NCBI GenBank assembly: GCA_051880475.1
Contig: JBJEOA010000010.1
Location: 90,989-154,988, forward strand
DNA from: JAUUSJ01 sp051880475
Lineage (GTDB): Bacteria; Bacillota; Clostridia; Lachnospirales; Lachnospiraceae
Direction: 5' to 3'
DNA: 64,000 bases
Shown: one piece after another, positions 45,514-53,349 of the stretch
How the letters are laid out: every line of letters starts with the position of its first letter
Numbering within the stretch: the first letter of the stretch is position 1
Position numbers and translations under genes: made by a program
The notes under the pieces: model-generated
Told to the model about the DNA's origin: nothing
Databases searched by the model: none
What the model saw: the letters and a program-made list of their open reading frames with translations, nothing else

Positions 45514-46944
45514 ATGAGAGATAGATACCAAAGTCCTTTAGCAGAGCGCTATGCAAGCAGAGAAATGCAGTATATTTTCTCACCAGATAAAAAATTTAAG
45601 ACATGGAGAAAATTATGGATTGCCCTTGCTGAGACAGAAAAAGAGCTAGGACTAAATATTACAGATGAGCAGATTGAAGAACTTAAGGCTCATGCAGAGG
45701 ATATTAACTATGAAGTTGCAATTCAAAGAGAAAAGGAAGTGCGCCATGATGTTATGTCCCATGTATATGCTTATGGTCAGCAATGTCCAAAGGCAAAGGG
45801 AATTATCCACTTAGGAGCAACCTCTTGTTATGTTGGCGATAATACAGATATTATTATTATGACAGAGGCACTTCGTCTTGTTCGTAAGAAATTAGTAAAT
45901 GTTATTTATGAGTTATCTAAGTTTGCAAAGGAAAATAAAGATTTACCTACTTTAGCCTTTACACATTTTCAGCCAGCACAGCCAACTACAGTTGGAAAGA
46001 GAGCAACTCTTTGGATGATGGAATTAGTTCTTGATTTGGAAGATATCGATCATGTAATTGGAGAGATGAAATTACTCGGTTCTAAAGGAACTACGGGAAC
46101 ACAGGCAAGCTTTTTAGAACTTTTTGAGGGAAATCATGAAGTTATTCGCCAAATTGATCAAAAAATTGCACAGAAGATGGGATTTGAAGCCTGTTTCCCA
46201 GTGTCTGGACAGACATATTCTAGAAAAGTTGACAGTCGCGTATTAAATGTATTAAGTGGAATTGCACAGTCCGCTCATAAGTTTTCTAATGATATTCGTC
46301 TTCTCCAGCATTTAAAAGAGATTGAAGAACCATTCGAGAAAAATCAAATTGGATCTTCTGCTATGGCATATAAGAGAAATCCAATGAGAAGTGAGCGAAT
46401 TGCATCTTTGGCAAATTATGTGATTGCAGACTCTATTAATCCAGCTATCACAGCTGCTACACAGTGGTTTGAGAGAACATTAGATGATTCCGCTAATAAG
46501 CGTATCTCGGTTCCAGAGGCATTCTTGGCAGTGGATGGAATTTTAGACTTATATATGAATATAGTAGATGGTCTTGTTGTGTATCCAAAAGTAATTGAGT
46601 CACGTCTTATGAAGGAACTTCCATTCATGGCTACAGAAAATATTATGATGGATGCTGTAAAGGCTGGTGGAGATAGACAGGAATTGCATGAGAGAATTCG
46701 TGTTCATTCCATGGCAGCTGGAAAAGTTGTAAAGGAAGAAGGAAAAGAAAACGATTTATTAGAGAGAATTGCAAATGACCCTGCCTTTAATATGACGATG
46801 GAACAGTTAAATGCAATTATGGATCCAAAGAATTTTGTAGGTCGTGCCCCAGTACAGACGGAAGAATTTTTAGAGGAAGTTATCGCTCCGATTTTGGAGG
46901 AGAACAAAGAATTGCTTGGATTAAAAGCGGAAATTAATGTATAG
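45514..46944 (+). CDS. purB: Adenylosuccinate lyase
   Basis: 476 residues. It removes fumarate from SAICAR and from adenylosuccinate. The fumarase-superfamily signature GSSAMAYKRNPMRSE is complete, and THFQPAQPTTVGKR is present. SD is AAAGGAGG. The terminator after it separates the HPr-like gene. Confidence 0.97.
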   Translation: MRDRYQSPLAERYASREMQYIFSPDKKFKTWRKLWIALAETEKELGLNITDEQIEELKAHAEDINYEVAIQREKEVRHDVMSHVYAYGQQCPKAKGIIHLGATSCYVGDNTDIIIMTEALRLVRKKLVNVIYELSKFAKENKDLPTLAFTHFQPAQPTTVGKRATLWMMELVLDLEDIDHVIGEMKLLGSKGTTGTQASFLELFEGNHEVIRQIDQKIAQKMGFEACFPVSGQTYSRKVDSRVLNVLSGIAQSAHKFSNDIRLLQHLKEIEEPFEKNQIGSSAMAYKRNPMRSERIASLANYVIADSINPAITAATQWFERTLDDSANKRISVPEAFLAVDGILDLYMNIVDGLVVYPKVIESRLMKELPFMATENIMMDAVKAGGDRQELHERIRVHSMAAGKVVKEEGKENDLLERIANDPAFNMTMEQLNAIMDPKNFVGRAPVQTEEFLEEVIAPILEENKELLGLKAEINV

Positions 46945-46990
46945 AGAAAAACGTTTTTATAAAAAATAATAAGACTTGATAGGTCAACCT

Positions 46991-47036
46991 AAAAGAGCCT
47001 AGAATACATAAAGATGTTTTCTGGGCTTTTCTTTTT
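46991..47036 (+). terminator. Rho-independent terminator after purB
   Basis: AAAAGAGCCTAGAA / TTTTCTGGGCTTTT with G-T pair, then CTTTTT. Confidence 0.85.
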
Positions 47037-47049
47037 GAAGATTATTAAA

Positions 47050-47081
47050 TAGACAGATTTTTCTTTTTAGTATATACTAAA
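47050..47081 (+). promoter_or_regulatory. Promoter of the HPr-like gene overlapped by a palindrome
   Basis: TAGACA at 47050-47055, a 17-base spacer and TATACT at 47073-47078. The -10 box lies within a perfect 16-base palindrome TTTAGTATATACTAAA (47066-47081), a possible operator. Confidence 0.5.
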
Positions 47082-47126
47082 ATTATAACGAATACATTAA
47101 GAAGATAAGCTGAAAAGGAGAGAAGA

Positions 47127-47384
47127 ATGAAAACAAGCGCAGTAGTAACAGCACAAAGAGGTTTACACGCCAGACCAGTTGCAGAGCTTTGCAGTTTCGC
47201 AAGAAATTTAGAAGGAAAAATTTGGATTTGTGCAGAAGGAAAAGATGAGGTATTGGCAACAGATCTTTTTGGTTTGATGAATCTTAATATTCGCCAAAAT
47301 GATATCGTTTTTATCAAAACAGAAGGAGAAAATGATGAGGAAGTTGCCCTAAAAGTAAAAGATTTCTTAGAAAATGTAGAATAA
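47127..47384 (+). CDS. HPr-like phosphocarrier protein
   Basis: 85 residues, HPr fold. The catalytic His14 is kept in RGLHARP. The regulatory site is altered: aligned on LFGLM with IMGVM of Bacillus HPr, the Ser46 position holds Asp (ATDLFGLMNL). It could accept phosphate from PEP/EI but not be seryl-phosphorylated by HPrK. This is the reverse of Crh, which keeps Ser46 and loses the His. SD is AAAGGAGAG. It sits between purB and purA, without PTS genes. Confidence 0.85.
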   Translation: MKTSAVVTAQRGLHARPVAELCSFARNLEGKIWICAEGKDEVLATDLFGLMNLNIRQNDIVFIKTEGENDEEVALKVKDFLENVE

Positions 47385-47505
47385 TAGGGTTCACTTTCAC
47401 TCACTAATATGATATACTTTAAGATAGATTGTCTAGAGCAACTAATATATAAACTTGAGCAGAGATAAATTATTTGTATCTGCGAGATTAGGAGGAATAA
47501 TTTAT

Positions 47506-48786
47506 ATGGTAAAAGCAATTGTTGGAGCCAATTGGGGCGATGAGGGAAAAGGAAAGATAACAGATATGTTAGCAAAAGAATCGGATATTATTATTCGTTT
47601 CCAAGGCGGAGCAAATGCAGGACATACTATTGTAAATAATTACGGAAAATTTGCATTACACACACTTCCATCAGGAGTGTTTTATGATCACACAACAAGT
47701 ATTATTGGAAATGGTGTAGCCCTCAATATTCCAGTATTATTAAAGGAATTAAATGAGATAGTGGCAAAAGGAGTACCTACCCCAAAACTTTTAGTGTCCA
47801 ATCGTGCACAGATGGTAATGCCATATCATATTTTGTTTGACGAATATGAAGAGGAAAGATTAGGAGGAAAATCTTTTGGTTCTACAAAGTCAGGAATCGC
47901 ACCTTTTTATTCTGATAAATATGCTAAGATTGGATTTCAGGTAAGCGAGCTATACGATGAAGAGTACTTGATGGAGAAAATCGAGCGTGTATGCAATATG
48001 AAAAATGTATTATTAGAGCATTTATATCATAAACCACTCTTAGATCCAAAAGAGCTGTTTGAGACATTGGTAGAGTGGAGAGAGATGATTGACCCATATG
48101 TATGCGATGTTTCCGCTTATTTGGATAAAGCATTAAAAGAAGGAAAAGAAGTTTTGTTAGAAGGTCAGTTGGGAACATTAAAAGACCCAGACCATGGAAT
48201 TTATCCTATGGTAACATCTTCGTCTACTTTGGCAGCTTACGGTGCAATTGGAGCAGGACTCCCTCCTTATGAGATTAAGAAAATTATTACAGTTGTAAAG
48301 GCATACTCTAGCGCAGTTGGAGCAGGTGCTTTTGTAAGCGAACTTTTTGGAGATGAGGCAGAGGAGCTTAGAAGACGTGGCGGAGACGGTGGAGAGTACG
48401 GTGCTACGACAGGAAGACCAAGACGTGTAGGTTGGTTTGACGTAGTTGCAAGTCGCTACGGATGTCGACTTCAGGGAACAACAGATGTTGCTTTTACTGT
48501 TCTTGATGTACTCGGATATTTAGATGAAATTCCAGTATGTGTTGGATATGAGATTGACGGTGAAGTGACAACAGATTTTCCAATCACAACAAAACTTGAA
48601 AAGGCAAAACCAATTTTAGAGGTATTGCCAGGATGGAAACAAGATATTAGAGGAATTAAAAAATACGAAGATTTACCAGAAAATTGTAGAAAATATATCG
48701 AGTTTGTGGAAGAAAAACTTGGATATCCTATTACTCTTATTTCCAATGGACCAGCGAGAGATGATATTATTTATAGAAATAAATAG
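47506..48786 (+). CDS. purA: Adenylosuccinate synthetase
   Basis: 426 residues. GTP-dependent conversion of IMP to adenylosuccinate. AIVGANWGDEGKGK is the P-loop; QGGANAGHTIV and GATTGRPRRVGW follow. Start at 47506 after TTAGGAGG; in-frame upstream codons lack an SD. A repeat palindrome and then a terminator follow. Confidence 0.97.
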   Translation: MVKAIVGANWGDEGKGKITDMLAKESDIIIRFQGGANAGHTIVNNYGKFALHTLPSGVFYDHTTSIIGNGVALNIPVLLKELNEIVAKGVPTPKLLVSNRAQMVMPYHILFDEYEEERLGGKSFGSTKSGIAPFYSDKYAKIGFQVSELYDEEYLMEKIERVCNMKNVLLEHLYHKPLLDPKELFETLVEWREMIDPYVCDVSAYLDKALKEGKEVLLEGQLGTLKDPDHGIYPMVTSSSTLAAYGAIGAGLPPYEIKKIITVVKAYSSAVGAGAFVSELFGDEAEELRRRGGDGGEYGATTGRPRRVGWFDVVASRYGCRLQGTTDVAFTVLDVLGYLDEIPVCVGYEIDGEVTTDFPITTKLEKAKPILEVLPGWKQDIRGIKKYEDLPENCRKYIEFVEEKLGYPITLISNGPARDDIIYRNK

Positions 48787-48825
48787 ATGATAAAAGGTTG
48801 TTGTTGACAGCCAGTTATCATTTTG

Positions 48826-48864
48826 TGGCGAAAAACGAACAGGCTTGCCTGTGGAAGTAGTCAG
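48826..48864. repeat. IS200/IS605-end-like palindromic repeat, copy 4
   Basis: 35 of 39 bases match copy 3 at 13981-14019 (ACAGGCTTGCCTGTGG core, TGGCGAAAA lead-in and AGTAGTCAG exit). The AATCTAGC tail of copies 2 and 3 is missing. Confidence 0.7.
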
Positions 48865-48871
48865 TAAAATG

Positions 48872-48923
48872 AAAAAAGAATGTTGCAAATGTGAGAAGCA
48901 GATTTGTAATATTCTTTTTTTTT
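48872..48923 (+). terminator. Rho-independent terminator after purA
   Basis: AAAAAAGAATGTTGCAAAT / ATTTGTAATATTCTTTTTT with two mismatches and a long T run. Confidence 0.82.
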
Positions 48924-48980
48924 CACATTAAAAACACTTTTTTGTAAGAAAAATATAATAAAAAGTTCATAGAAAAGACA

Positions 48981-49009
48981 TTGGATTTTTGCATTAGATA
49001 TGGTATAAT
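48981..49009 (+). promoter_or_regulatory. Sigma-A promoter of the 49101 gene
   Basis: TTGGAT at 48981-48986, a 17-base spacer and perfect TATAAT at 49004-49009. The 314-base purA-49101 gap otherwise holds the palindrome and terminator. Confidence 0.68.
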
Positions 49010-49100
49010 TTATATCATAAAGAGAAGGGATAAAAATGTAAAATTAGTGAAAATATACAATAAATAACCAGAATAAGAGCAATGTCTAGGAGGGATAAGT

Positions 49101-49748
49101 ATGAGGTATAAGGCATTTACTCAAGAGAAGATGGTTGTCACATTGAATGATTATATTAAGATGATTGTTCACTTTACAAAAAAGGGGAAAGGAAAGACAG
49201 AGAGTCGTGTGTTTCGAAAAAGATTTTTTGTGACCCAGAATTCTCAGATTGATACAAGAAATTTATACAACAAAAATTCAGATACGTATTCTATTTATTT
49301 GGATGAGATAGGAACAGAGAAATTATTCGTAGAAAAGATTAGTAACCGAGATGGAGTATACTATAAAATTAGGGAGCCAATTACGAGAGGACAGTATGAA
49401 CAGATTTCCAAAGGAAAGATAGAATGGATGCAAAAAAGCTCCTTAAAGTTATTAAATGAGCTATATTGGGAACTTAAGATGAATCAGTTAGAGCTTAGTA
49501 TGGTATATGAGTTTACAAGAGAAATTGTAGACCTTGGAAGTTCCCAAGTTTTGTTTGATAAGGATATTAGACATTTAGGGCATGATTTATTAAAGCAAGA
49601 GAGCGAAGAGGAATTGAGGAGATTATCACAGAAGAGACATTCAGATATTGTTGTCACATATCGAAAAAATGTTGGTATGCCTAAGTTTTTTAATGATATA
49701 ATGGCAAATATGTATGGACAGCCACAGCCGGTATTACAGATGGGATAA
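49101..49748 (+). CDS. Protein of unknown function
   Basis: 215 residues, basic and polar, no signal peptide or membrane helix. The centre has KLLNELYWELKMNQLELSMVYE, a likely helical pair. The C-terminus ends in Gln/Pro (GQPQPVLQMG). The gene has its own promoter, an SD (GGAGGG) and a strong terminator, so it is real, but I recognise no family and the neighbours give no hint. Confidence 0.75.
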   Translation: MRYKAFTQEKMVVTLNDYIKMIVHFTKKGKGKTESRVFRKRFFVTQNSQIDTRNLYNKNSDTYSIYLDEIGTEKLFVEKISNRDGVYYKIREPITRGQYEQISKGKIEWMQKSSLKLLNELYWELKMNQLELSMVYEFTREIVDLGSSQVLFDKDIRHLGHDLLKQESEEELRRLSQKRHSDIVVTYRKNVGMPKFFNDIMANMYGQPQPVLQMG

Positions 49749-49756
49749 TGTTTTGA

Positions 49757-49798
49757 TACCCCAAAAGATGGAGAACATCCATCTTTTGGGGTATTTTT
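49757..49798 (+). terminator. Rho-independent terminator after the 49101 gene
   Basis: A 16-bp perfect stem TACCCCAAAAGATGGA / TCCATCTTTTGGGGTA with a 5-base loop and T run. Confidence 0.93.
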
Positions 49799-49872
49799 AT
49801 TTTAAAATAAACTAAAATTTTTTGAAAATTTTACATATATTTAACAAAAACATTACTTTCTCTTTAAAAACG

Positions 49873-49902
49873 TTGACAAATAAATAGGGTTTGAGATACA
49901 AT
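49873..49902 (+). promoter_or_regulatory. Sigma-A promoter of the Na/Pi cotransporter
   Basis: Perfect TTGACA at 49873-49878, an 18-base spacer and TACAAT at 49897-49902. It gives a leader of about 215 bases. Confidence 0.7.
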
Positions 49903-49965
49903 AACAAAGGAATAAGGGATAAATTGCTGAAAAATGACGAACTAATTTAGGGGATTTACAATTTT

Positions 49966-49994
49966 TAGCACAGGCTGTTTGCATGTGCTATTTT
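49966..49994 (+). other. Leader hairpin before the Na/Pi cotransporter
   Basis: TAGCACA / TGTGCTA (7 bp, 11-base loop) followed by TTTT. A weak terminator or attenuator is possible. The remaining 130 bases of leader hold a near-repeat AAGATTTGGCAA / AAGATTTGGGCAA and no riboswitch I know. Confidence 0.35.
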
Positions 49995-50127
49995 CATGTA
50001 CTGAATTTTGAAGATTTGGCAAAAATTCTTTCAAGATTTGGGCAACTTCCATGCTGTATAGCGGTATATGATTAGAAAAATTTTAAGTATGCTATACAAG
50101 TTTTTGGGAAATCGGAGGAATTTGCAA

Positions 50128-51777
50128 ATGACAATAGTTGAAATGTTTAGCCTTTTAGGAGGAGTCGGATTATTCCTATTCGGAATGACTATGATGTCCT
50201 CTGGTTTAAAAGGCGCCTGCGGTGACAATTTGCAGGGAATTTTAGAGAGAGCAACGAAAAATAAGCTGTTAGCTGTTGGAGTCGGTATTCTTGTTACGAT
50301 GCTGATTCAAAGCTCATCAGCAACCGATGTCATGGTTATCGGATTTGTAAACTCAGGTCTTATGACGTTATATCAGGCAATCGGTGTTATTATGGGTGCT
50401 AATATTGGTACCACAATTACAGCTCAGATGACAGCGTTTAATTTATCAACTTATACACCGTTTATCCTTTTTGTTGGAGCAGTATTATATTTATTTGTGA
50501 AAAAAGAATTATTAAAATACATAGGCTCTGTCTTAATGGGGTTTGGCATGCTATTTCAGGGAATTGGAATGATGAAATCTGCAATTGCGCCGTTGGCTCA
50601 GTCGCAAGCTTTTATAACTTTCATCTCAGCGTTATCAAATCCATTGGTAACGGTATTATTTGGCGTTGCATTTACAGCGCTGCTACAAAGTTCGTCCTCA
50701 GCAACAGTTATTTTCCAGGCATTTGCCGTACAAGGAATTATTGATTATAAGATTTGTGTTTATTTAGTTATTGGAGCCGCTATTGGATCCGTAACACCAA
50801 ATCTTTTAGCATCCCTTACAACCAACCGAAATGGAAAAAGGTCTGCCATATTGAATTTATTATTTAATATATTTAGGGCAGTCATTCTCTTAACTTTGAT
50901 TACGATTTTCCCAGTTATTCTTGAGTTGATTCAAAAATTATCTCCAGGAGATGTGGGACGTCAGATAGCAAATACTCATACTATTTTCGCTATTTTTGCA
51001 GTACTTGTGATGCTTCCTTTTTCAGATTTTATTGTAAAACTTTCTATGAAGATTTTACCGGAACTGCCAGAGGAAAAGAGAGAGCAAGAAGAACGCCAGT
51101 TATTATATATGGTTAATACGACAAATATTCCTACGGCGCTTGCAGTTACTCAGGCAAAGCAAGAGATTGGTCGTATGGCTTCACTTGCATATAATAATTT
51201 AGAGATGGCATTGCAGAGTTTTTTTGAGCAAAACGCAGAAAAGGCAGAGTTGGTGCTAGAGAGAGAAGAGACAGTAAATTATTTGAATAATGCAATTATT
51301 GATAAGTTAGTTGAGCTAAATACGATGACGATGTCTCAAAAGGATATGAATAAAATTTATCACTTGATTTTGACAGTAACAGATTTAGAGCGTATTTCCG
51401 ACCATGCAGAAAATATTATTGAGTATGCGCGTGATTTACAAGAAAGACAAGTAGCGTTATCAGAGGAAGCGAAAAAAGAATTGAAAATCATGGGAGAACA
51501 ATGCTTGGAATCTGTACAGGAATCTATTAGCATTTTTGTGACAGAAGAATATGAGCGCTTGCCAGAGGCACAGAGATTAGAAGAAATTGTAGATGATACG
51601 GAAGAAAAAGTAGTAAACGCACATATTCAGCGAGTTATGGATGGTATTTGCAGTCCACAGGCAGACGTTATTTTTAAAGATATGACATCTGACTTAGAAA
51701 GATGTTCTGACCATGCAATTAATATCGCTTTTTCATTGACAGAATTAAACGAAGCAGATATAGAAAATCCAAAATAA
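50128..51777 (+). CDS. Na/Pi cotransporter family protein with PhoU-like domain
   Basis: 549 residues. The N-terminal membrane domain has two inverted NptA repeats, each with a QSS motif: MLIQSSSATDVMVIGF and ALLQSSSSATVIF. The C-terminal part (about 350-540) is a PhoU-like helical bundle (TDLERISDHAENIIEYA, LERCSDHAINIAF). It should import phosphate or export it (YjbB-like). Start at 50128 fits GGAGG 8 bases upstream; an in-frame ATG at 50068 lacks an SD. The polyphosphate genes are 10 kb away. Confidence 0.9.
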   Translation: MTIVEMFSLLGGVGLFLFGMTMMSSGLKGACGDNLQGILERATKNKLLAVGVGILVTMLIQSSSATDVMVIGFVNSGLMTLYQAIGVIMGANIGTTITAQMTAFNLSTYTPFILFVGAVLYLFVKKELLKYIGSVLMGFGMLFQGIGMMKSAIAPLAQSQAFITFISALSNPLVTVLFGVAFTALLQSSSSATVIFQAFAVQGIIDYKICVYLVIGAAIGSVTPNLLASLTTNRNGKRSAILNLLFNIFRAVILLTLITIFPVILELIQKLSPGDVGRQIANTHTIFAIFAVLVMLPFSDFIVKLSMKILPELPEEKREQEERQLLYMVNTTNIPTALAVTQAKQEIGRMASLAYNNLEMALQSFFEQNAEKAELVLEREETVNYLNNAIIDKLVELNTMTMSQKDMNKIYHLILTVTDLERISDHAENIIEYARDLQERQVALSEEAKKELKIMGEQCLESVQESISIFVTEEYERLPEAQRLEEIVDDTEEKVVNAHIQRVMDGICSPQADVIFKDMTSDLERCSDHAINIAFSLTELNEADIENPK

Positions 51778-51798
51778 ATAAAATAATAAGAAGAAAGA

Positions 51799-51838
51799 GG
51801 CATTGAGATGAGTTTATTCGTTTCAATGCCTTTTATAG
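51799..51838 (+). terminator. Rho-independent terminator after the Na/Pi gene
   Basis: Stem GGCATTGA / TCAATGCC with a 20-base loop, then TTTTA. Confidence 0.75.
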
Positions 51839-51846
51839 TTTAGTTT

Positions 51847-51876
51847 TGTATATTTTGTGGAGGAAGGAAGATACTA
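51847..51876 (+). promoter_or_regulatory. Possible sigma-G promoter of spoVA
   Basis: TGTATA at 51847-51852, a 17-base spacer and GATACTA at 51870-51876. Forespore sigma-G promoters read about TGAATA-N17/18-CATACTA, and spoVA is sigma-G-controlled in Bacillus. Confidence 0.55.
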
Positions 51877-51909
51877 AAGAGGTAAACAAAATGGAAATGA
51901 GGAGCATTT

Positions 51910-52542
51910 ATGTCTAATATAATGGTTTATTTAAAAGGGGAACAGAGCGTGGCATTAAGAGATGAAAAGGTAAAATTAAAAGATATTGCCACAATTTATT
52001 GCAGAGATCTTGAGATAAAACATAATTTAGAAAAGTTAGAGATTTTGGAATTTCCTAAGAAAAAAGATAATAAGCAAGTGATATCTGTATTAAAACTAAT
52101 TGAATTAATGAAAAAAGAATATCGAGATATTGAGGTTCAAAATATAGGTGAGTCAGATATTATTGTTTTTTATCACTGTCCAAAGCCACAAAATAAATAT
52201 TGGCAATATGCAAAAATTATGAGTATCTGTGTTATTGTATTTTTTGGTGCCGCAATCACAATTATGGCCTATAATAATGACGTAGATATTGACAAACTTT
52301 TTTCTAATCTTTATTTTCTTTTTACTGGTATCAAAACAGAGGAACCTACGGTGATTCATCTTTTTTATTCAATTGGATTAACAGTGGGAGTTCTCGTATT
52401 TTTTAATCATATTATGAGGAAGAGACTCACAGATGACCCAACTCCTTTTGAAGTACAGATGAGACTATATGAGAGAGATGTCAATGATACCTTTATTATT
52501 GGTGCTGGAAGGAAGGAGAAAGAAAAAGATGTGGATGAGTAA
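51910..52542 (+). CDS. spoVAA: Stage V sporulation protein AA
   Basis: 210 residues. An N-terminal soluble domain (1-95, starting MVYLKGEQSVAL) is followed by two membrane helices (about 100-120 and 148-168) and a polar tail. SpoVA proteins move dipicolinic acid into the forespore and out at germination. SpoVAA is assigned from the domain layout and the following spoVAB. The ATG follows GAGGAG. It overlaps spoVAB by 14 bases. Confidence 0.88.
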   Translation: MSNIMVYLKGEQSVALRDEKVKLKDIATIYCRDLEIKHNLEKLEILEFPKKKDNKQVISVLKLIELMKKEYRDIEVQNIGESDIIVFYHCPKPQNKYWQYAKIMSICVIVFFGAAITIMAYNNDVDIDKLFSNLYFLFTGIKTEEPTVIHLFYSIGLTVGVLVFFNHIMRKRLTDDPTPFEVQMRLYERDVNDTFIIGAGRKEKEKDVDE

Positions 52543-52948
52543 TATTGCCTTAGCCATTATCGCATTTTGTGCGGGAAATTTGGTGGCAGGAAGTTTCTTA
52601 GCCTTCATAAGTTTGATTGGAGTTGTGCCGAGATTGGCGGCAGTTACGAAGACAATGAAAGATGTTGTTTTATATGAAGATTGTTTTATCTGGGGAGCAG
52701 TTCTTGGAAATCTGATTTCTCTTTATCATATTTTTGTTCCAGTGGGAAGAATTGGATGTGCGATATATGGGCTGTTTGGCGGTATTTTTCTAGGATGTTT
52801 GGTAGCTGCTCTATCTGAGACGGTAACGACAGTTCCTATTTTATCGAGAAGAATTAAGATGAGAAAAGGAATGCCATATATTGTATATAGCCTCGCTCTA
52901 GGAAAAGGAATTGGAAGTTTTATCCAATTTTTTCTTTTGGCGAAATAG
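52529..52948 (+). CDS. spoVAB: Stage V sporulation protein AB
   Basis: 139 residues with four membrane helices. GNLVAGSFLAFISLIGVVPRL and EDCFIWGAVLGN fit SpoVAB. Start at 52529 is about 10 bases after GGAG; another ATG lies at 52535. It is followed by the aspS promoter instead of spoVAC. Confidence 0.88.
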   Translation: MWMSNIALAIIAFCAGNLVAGSFLAFISLIGVVPRLAAVTKTMKDVVLYEDCFIWGAVLGNLISLYHIFVPVGRIGCAIYGLFGGIFLGCLVAALSETVTTVPILSRRIKMRKGMPYIVYSLALGKGIGSFIQFFLLAK

Positions 52949-53011
52949 AGGTTTATAAAATTTTGTGAAGGATTAAGAAATGAAAGTTTCATTTTAATGG
53001 AGCTAATTCTA

Positions 53012-53041
53012 TTGACAAGTTCTTATTTTTTACGGTATGAT
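53012..53041 (+). promoter_or_regulatory. Sigma-A promoter of the aspS T-box transcript
   Basis: Perfect TTGACA at 53012-53017, an 18-base spacer and TATGAT at 53036-53041. Confidence 0.72.
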
Positions 53042-53049
53042 ATGTGGAA

Positions 53050-53325
53050 AATAGCGATGACGAAGAGAAGTAGCATAATTTATCGCTTACAGTGAGCGTG
53101 GGATAGTGAAAACCTCGCAGAGTGAATTTATGTGAATAACACTTTAACAGCTGCAAACTGAAAGATGTATTATAAAACTTTTTCGAACAGAAATTAAGTT
53201 TTAGGAGTCATTTAGTAGGGGCGACGTAAGCCATACGTTAGTTGGCAAGGTTTTTCAACCAGCAAGTGACTGCATAGCAGTAATTCAGGTGGTACCGCGG
53301 ACAGATTGTTCGTCCTGAAATAACA
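53050..53325 (+). ncRNA. T-box leader of aspS
   Basis: Stem I begins GCGATGACGAAGAGAAGTAG (5' side of the specifier loop). The specifier region reads GAAT-AAC-ACTTT, aligned with the usual GAA-codon-ACTTTGAG. The T-box core AGGTGGTACCGCGG lies near 53289-53302. TTCAGG before it pairs with CCTGAA after it. The tRNA 3' end binds the core; uncharged tRNA turns expression on. The specifier codon appears to be AAC (Asn), and no terminator hairpin with T run follows the core. Confidence 0.85.
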
Positions 53326-53349
53326 CAAGCAAAAAAGGAGAAACTTATT

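Noticed and set aside
47045..47575. Minus-strand open frame of 176 codons
   Set aside because: Overlaps the HPr-like gene, its promoter and the purA start, all strongly supported on the plus strand.
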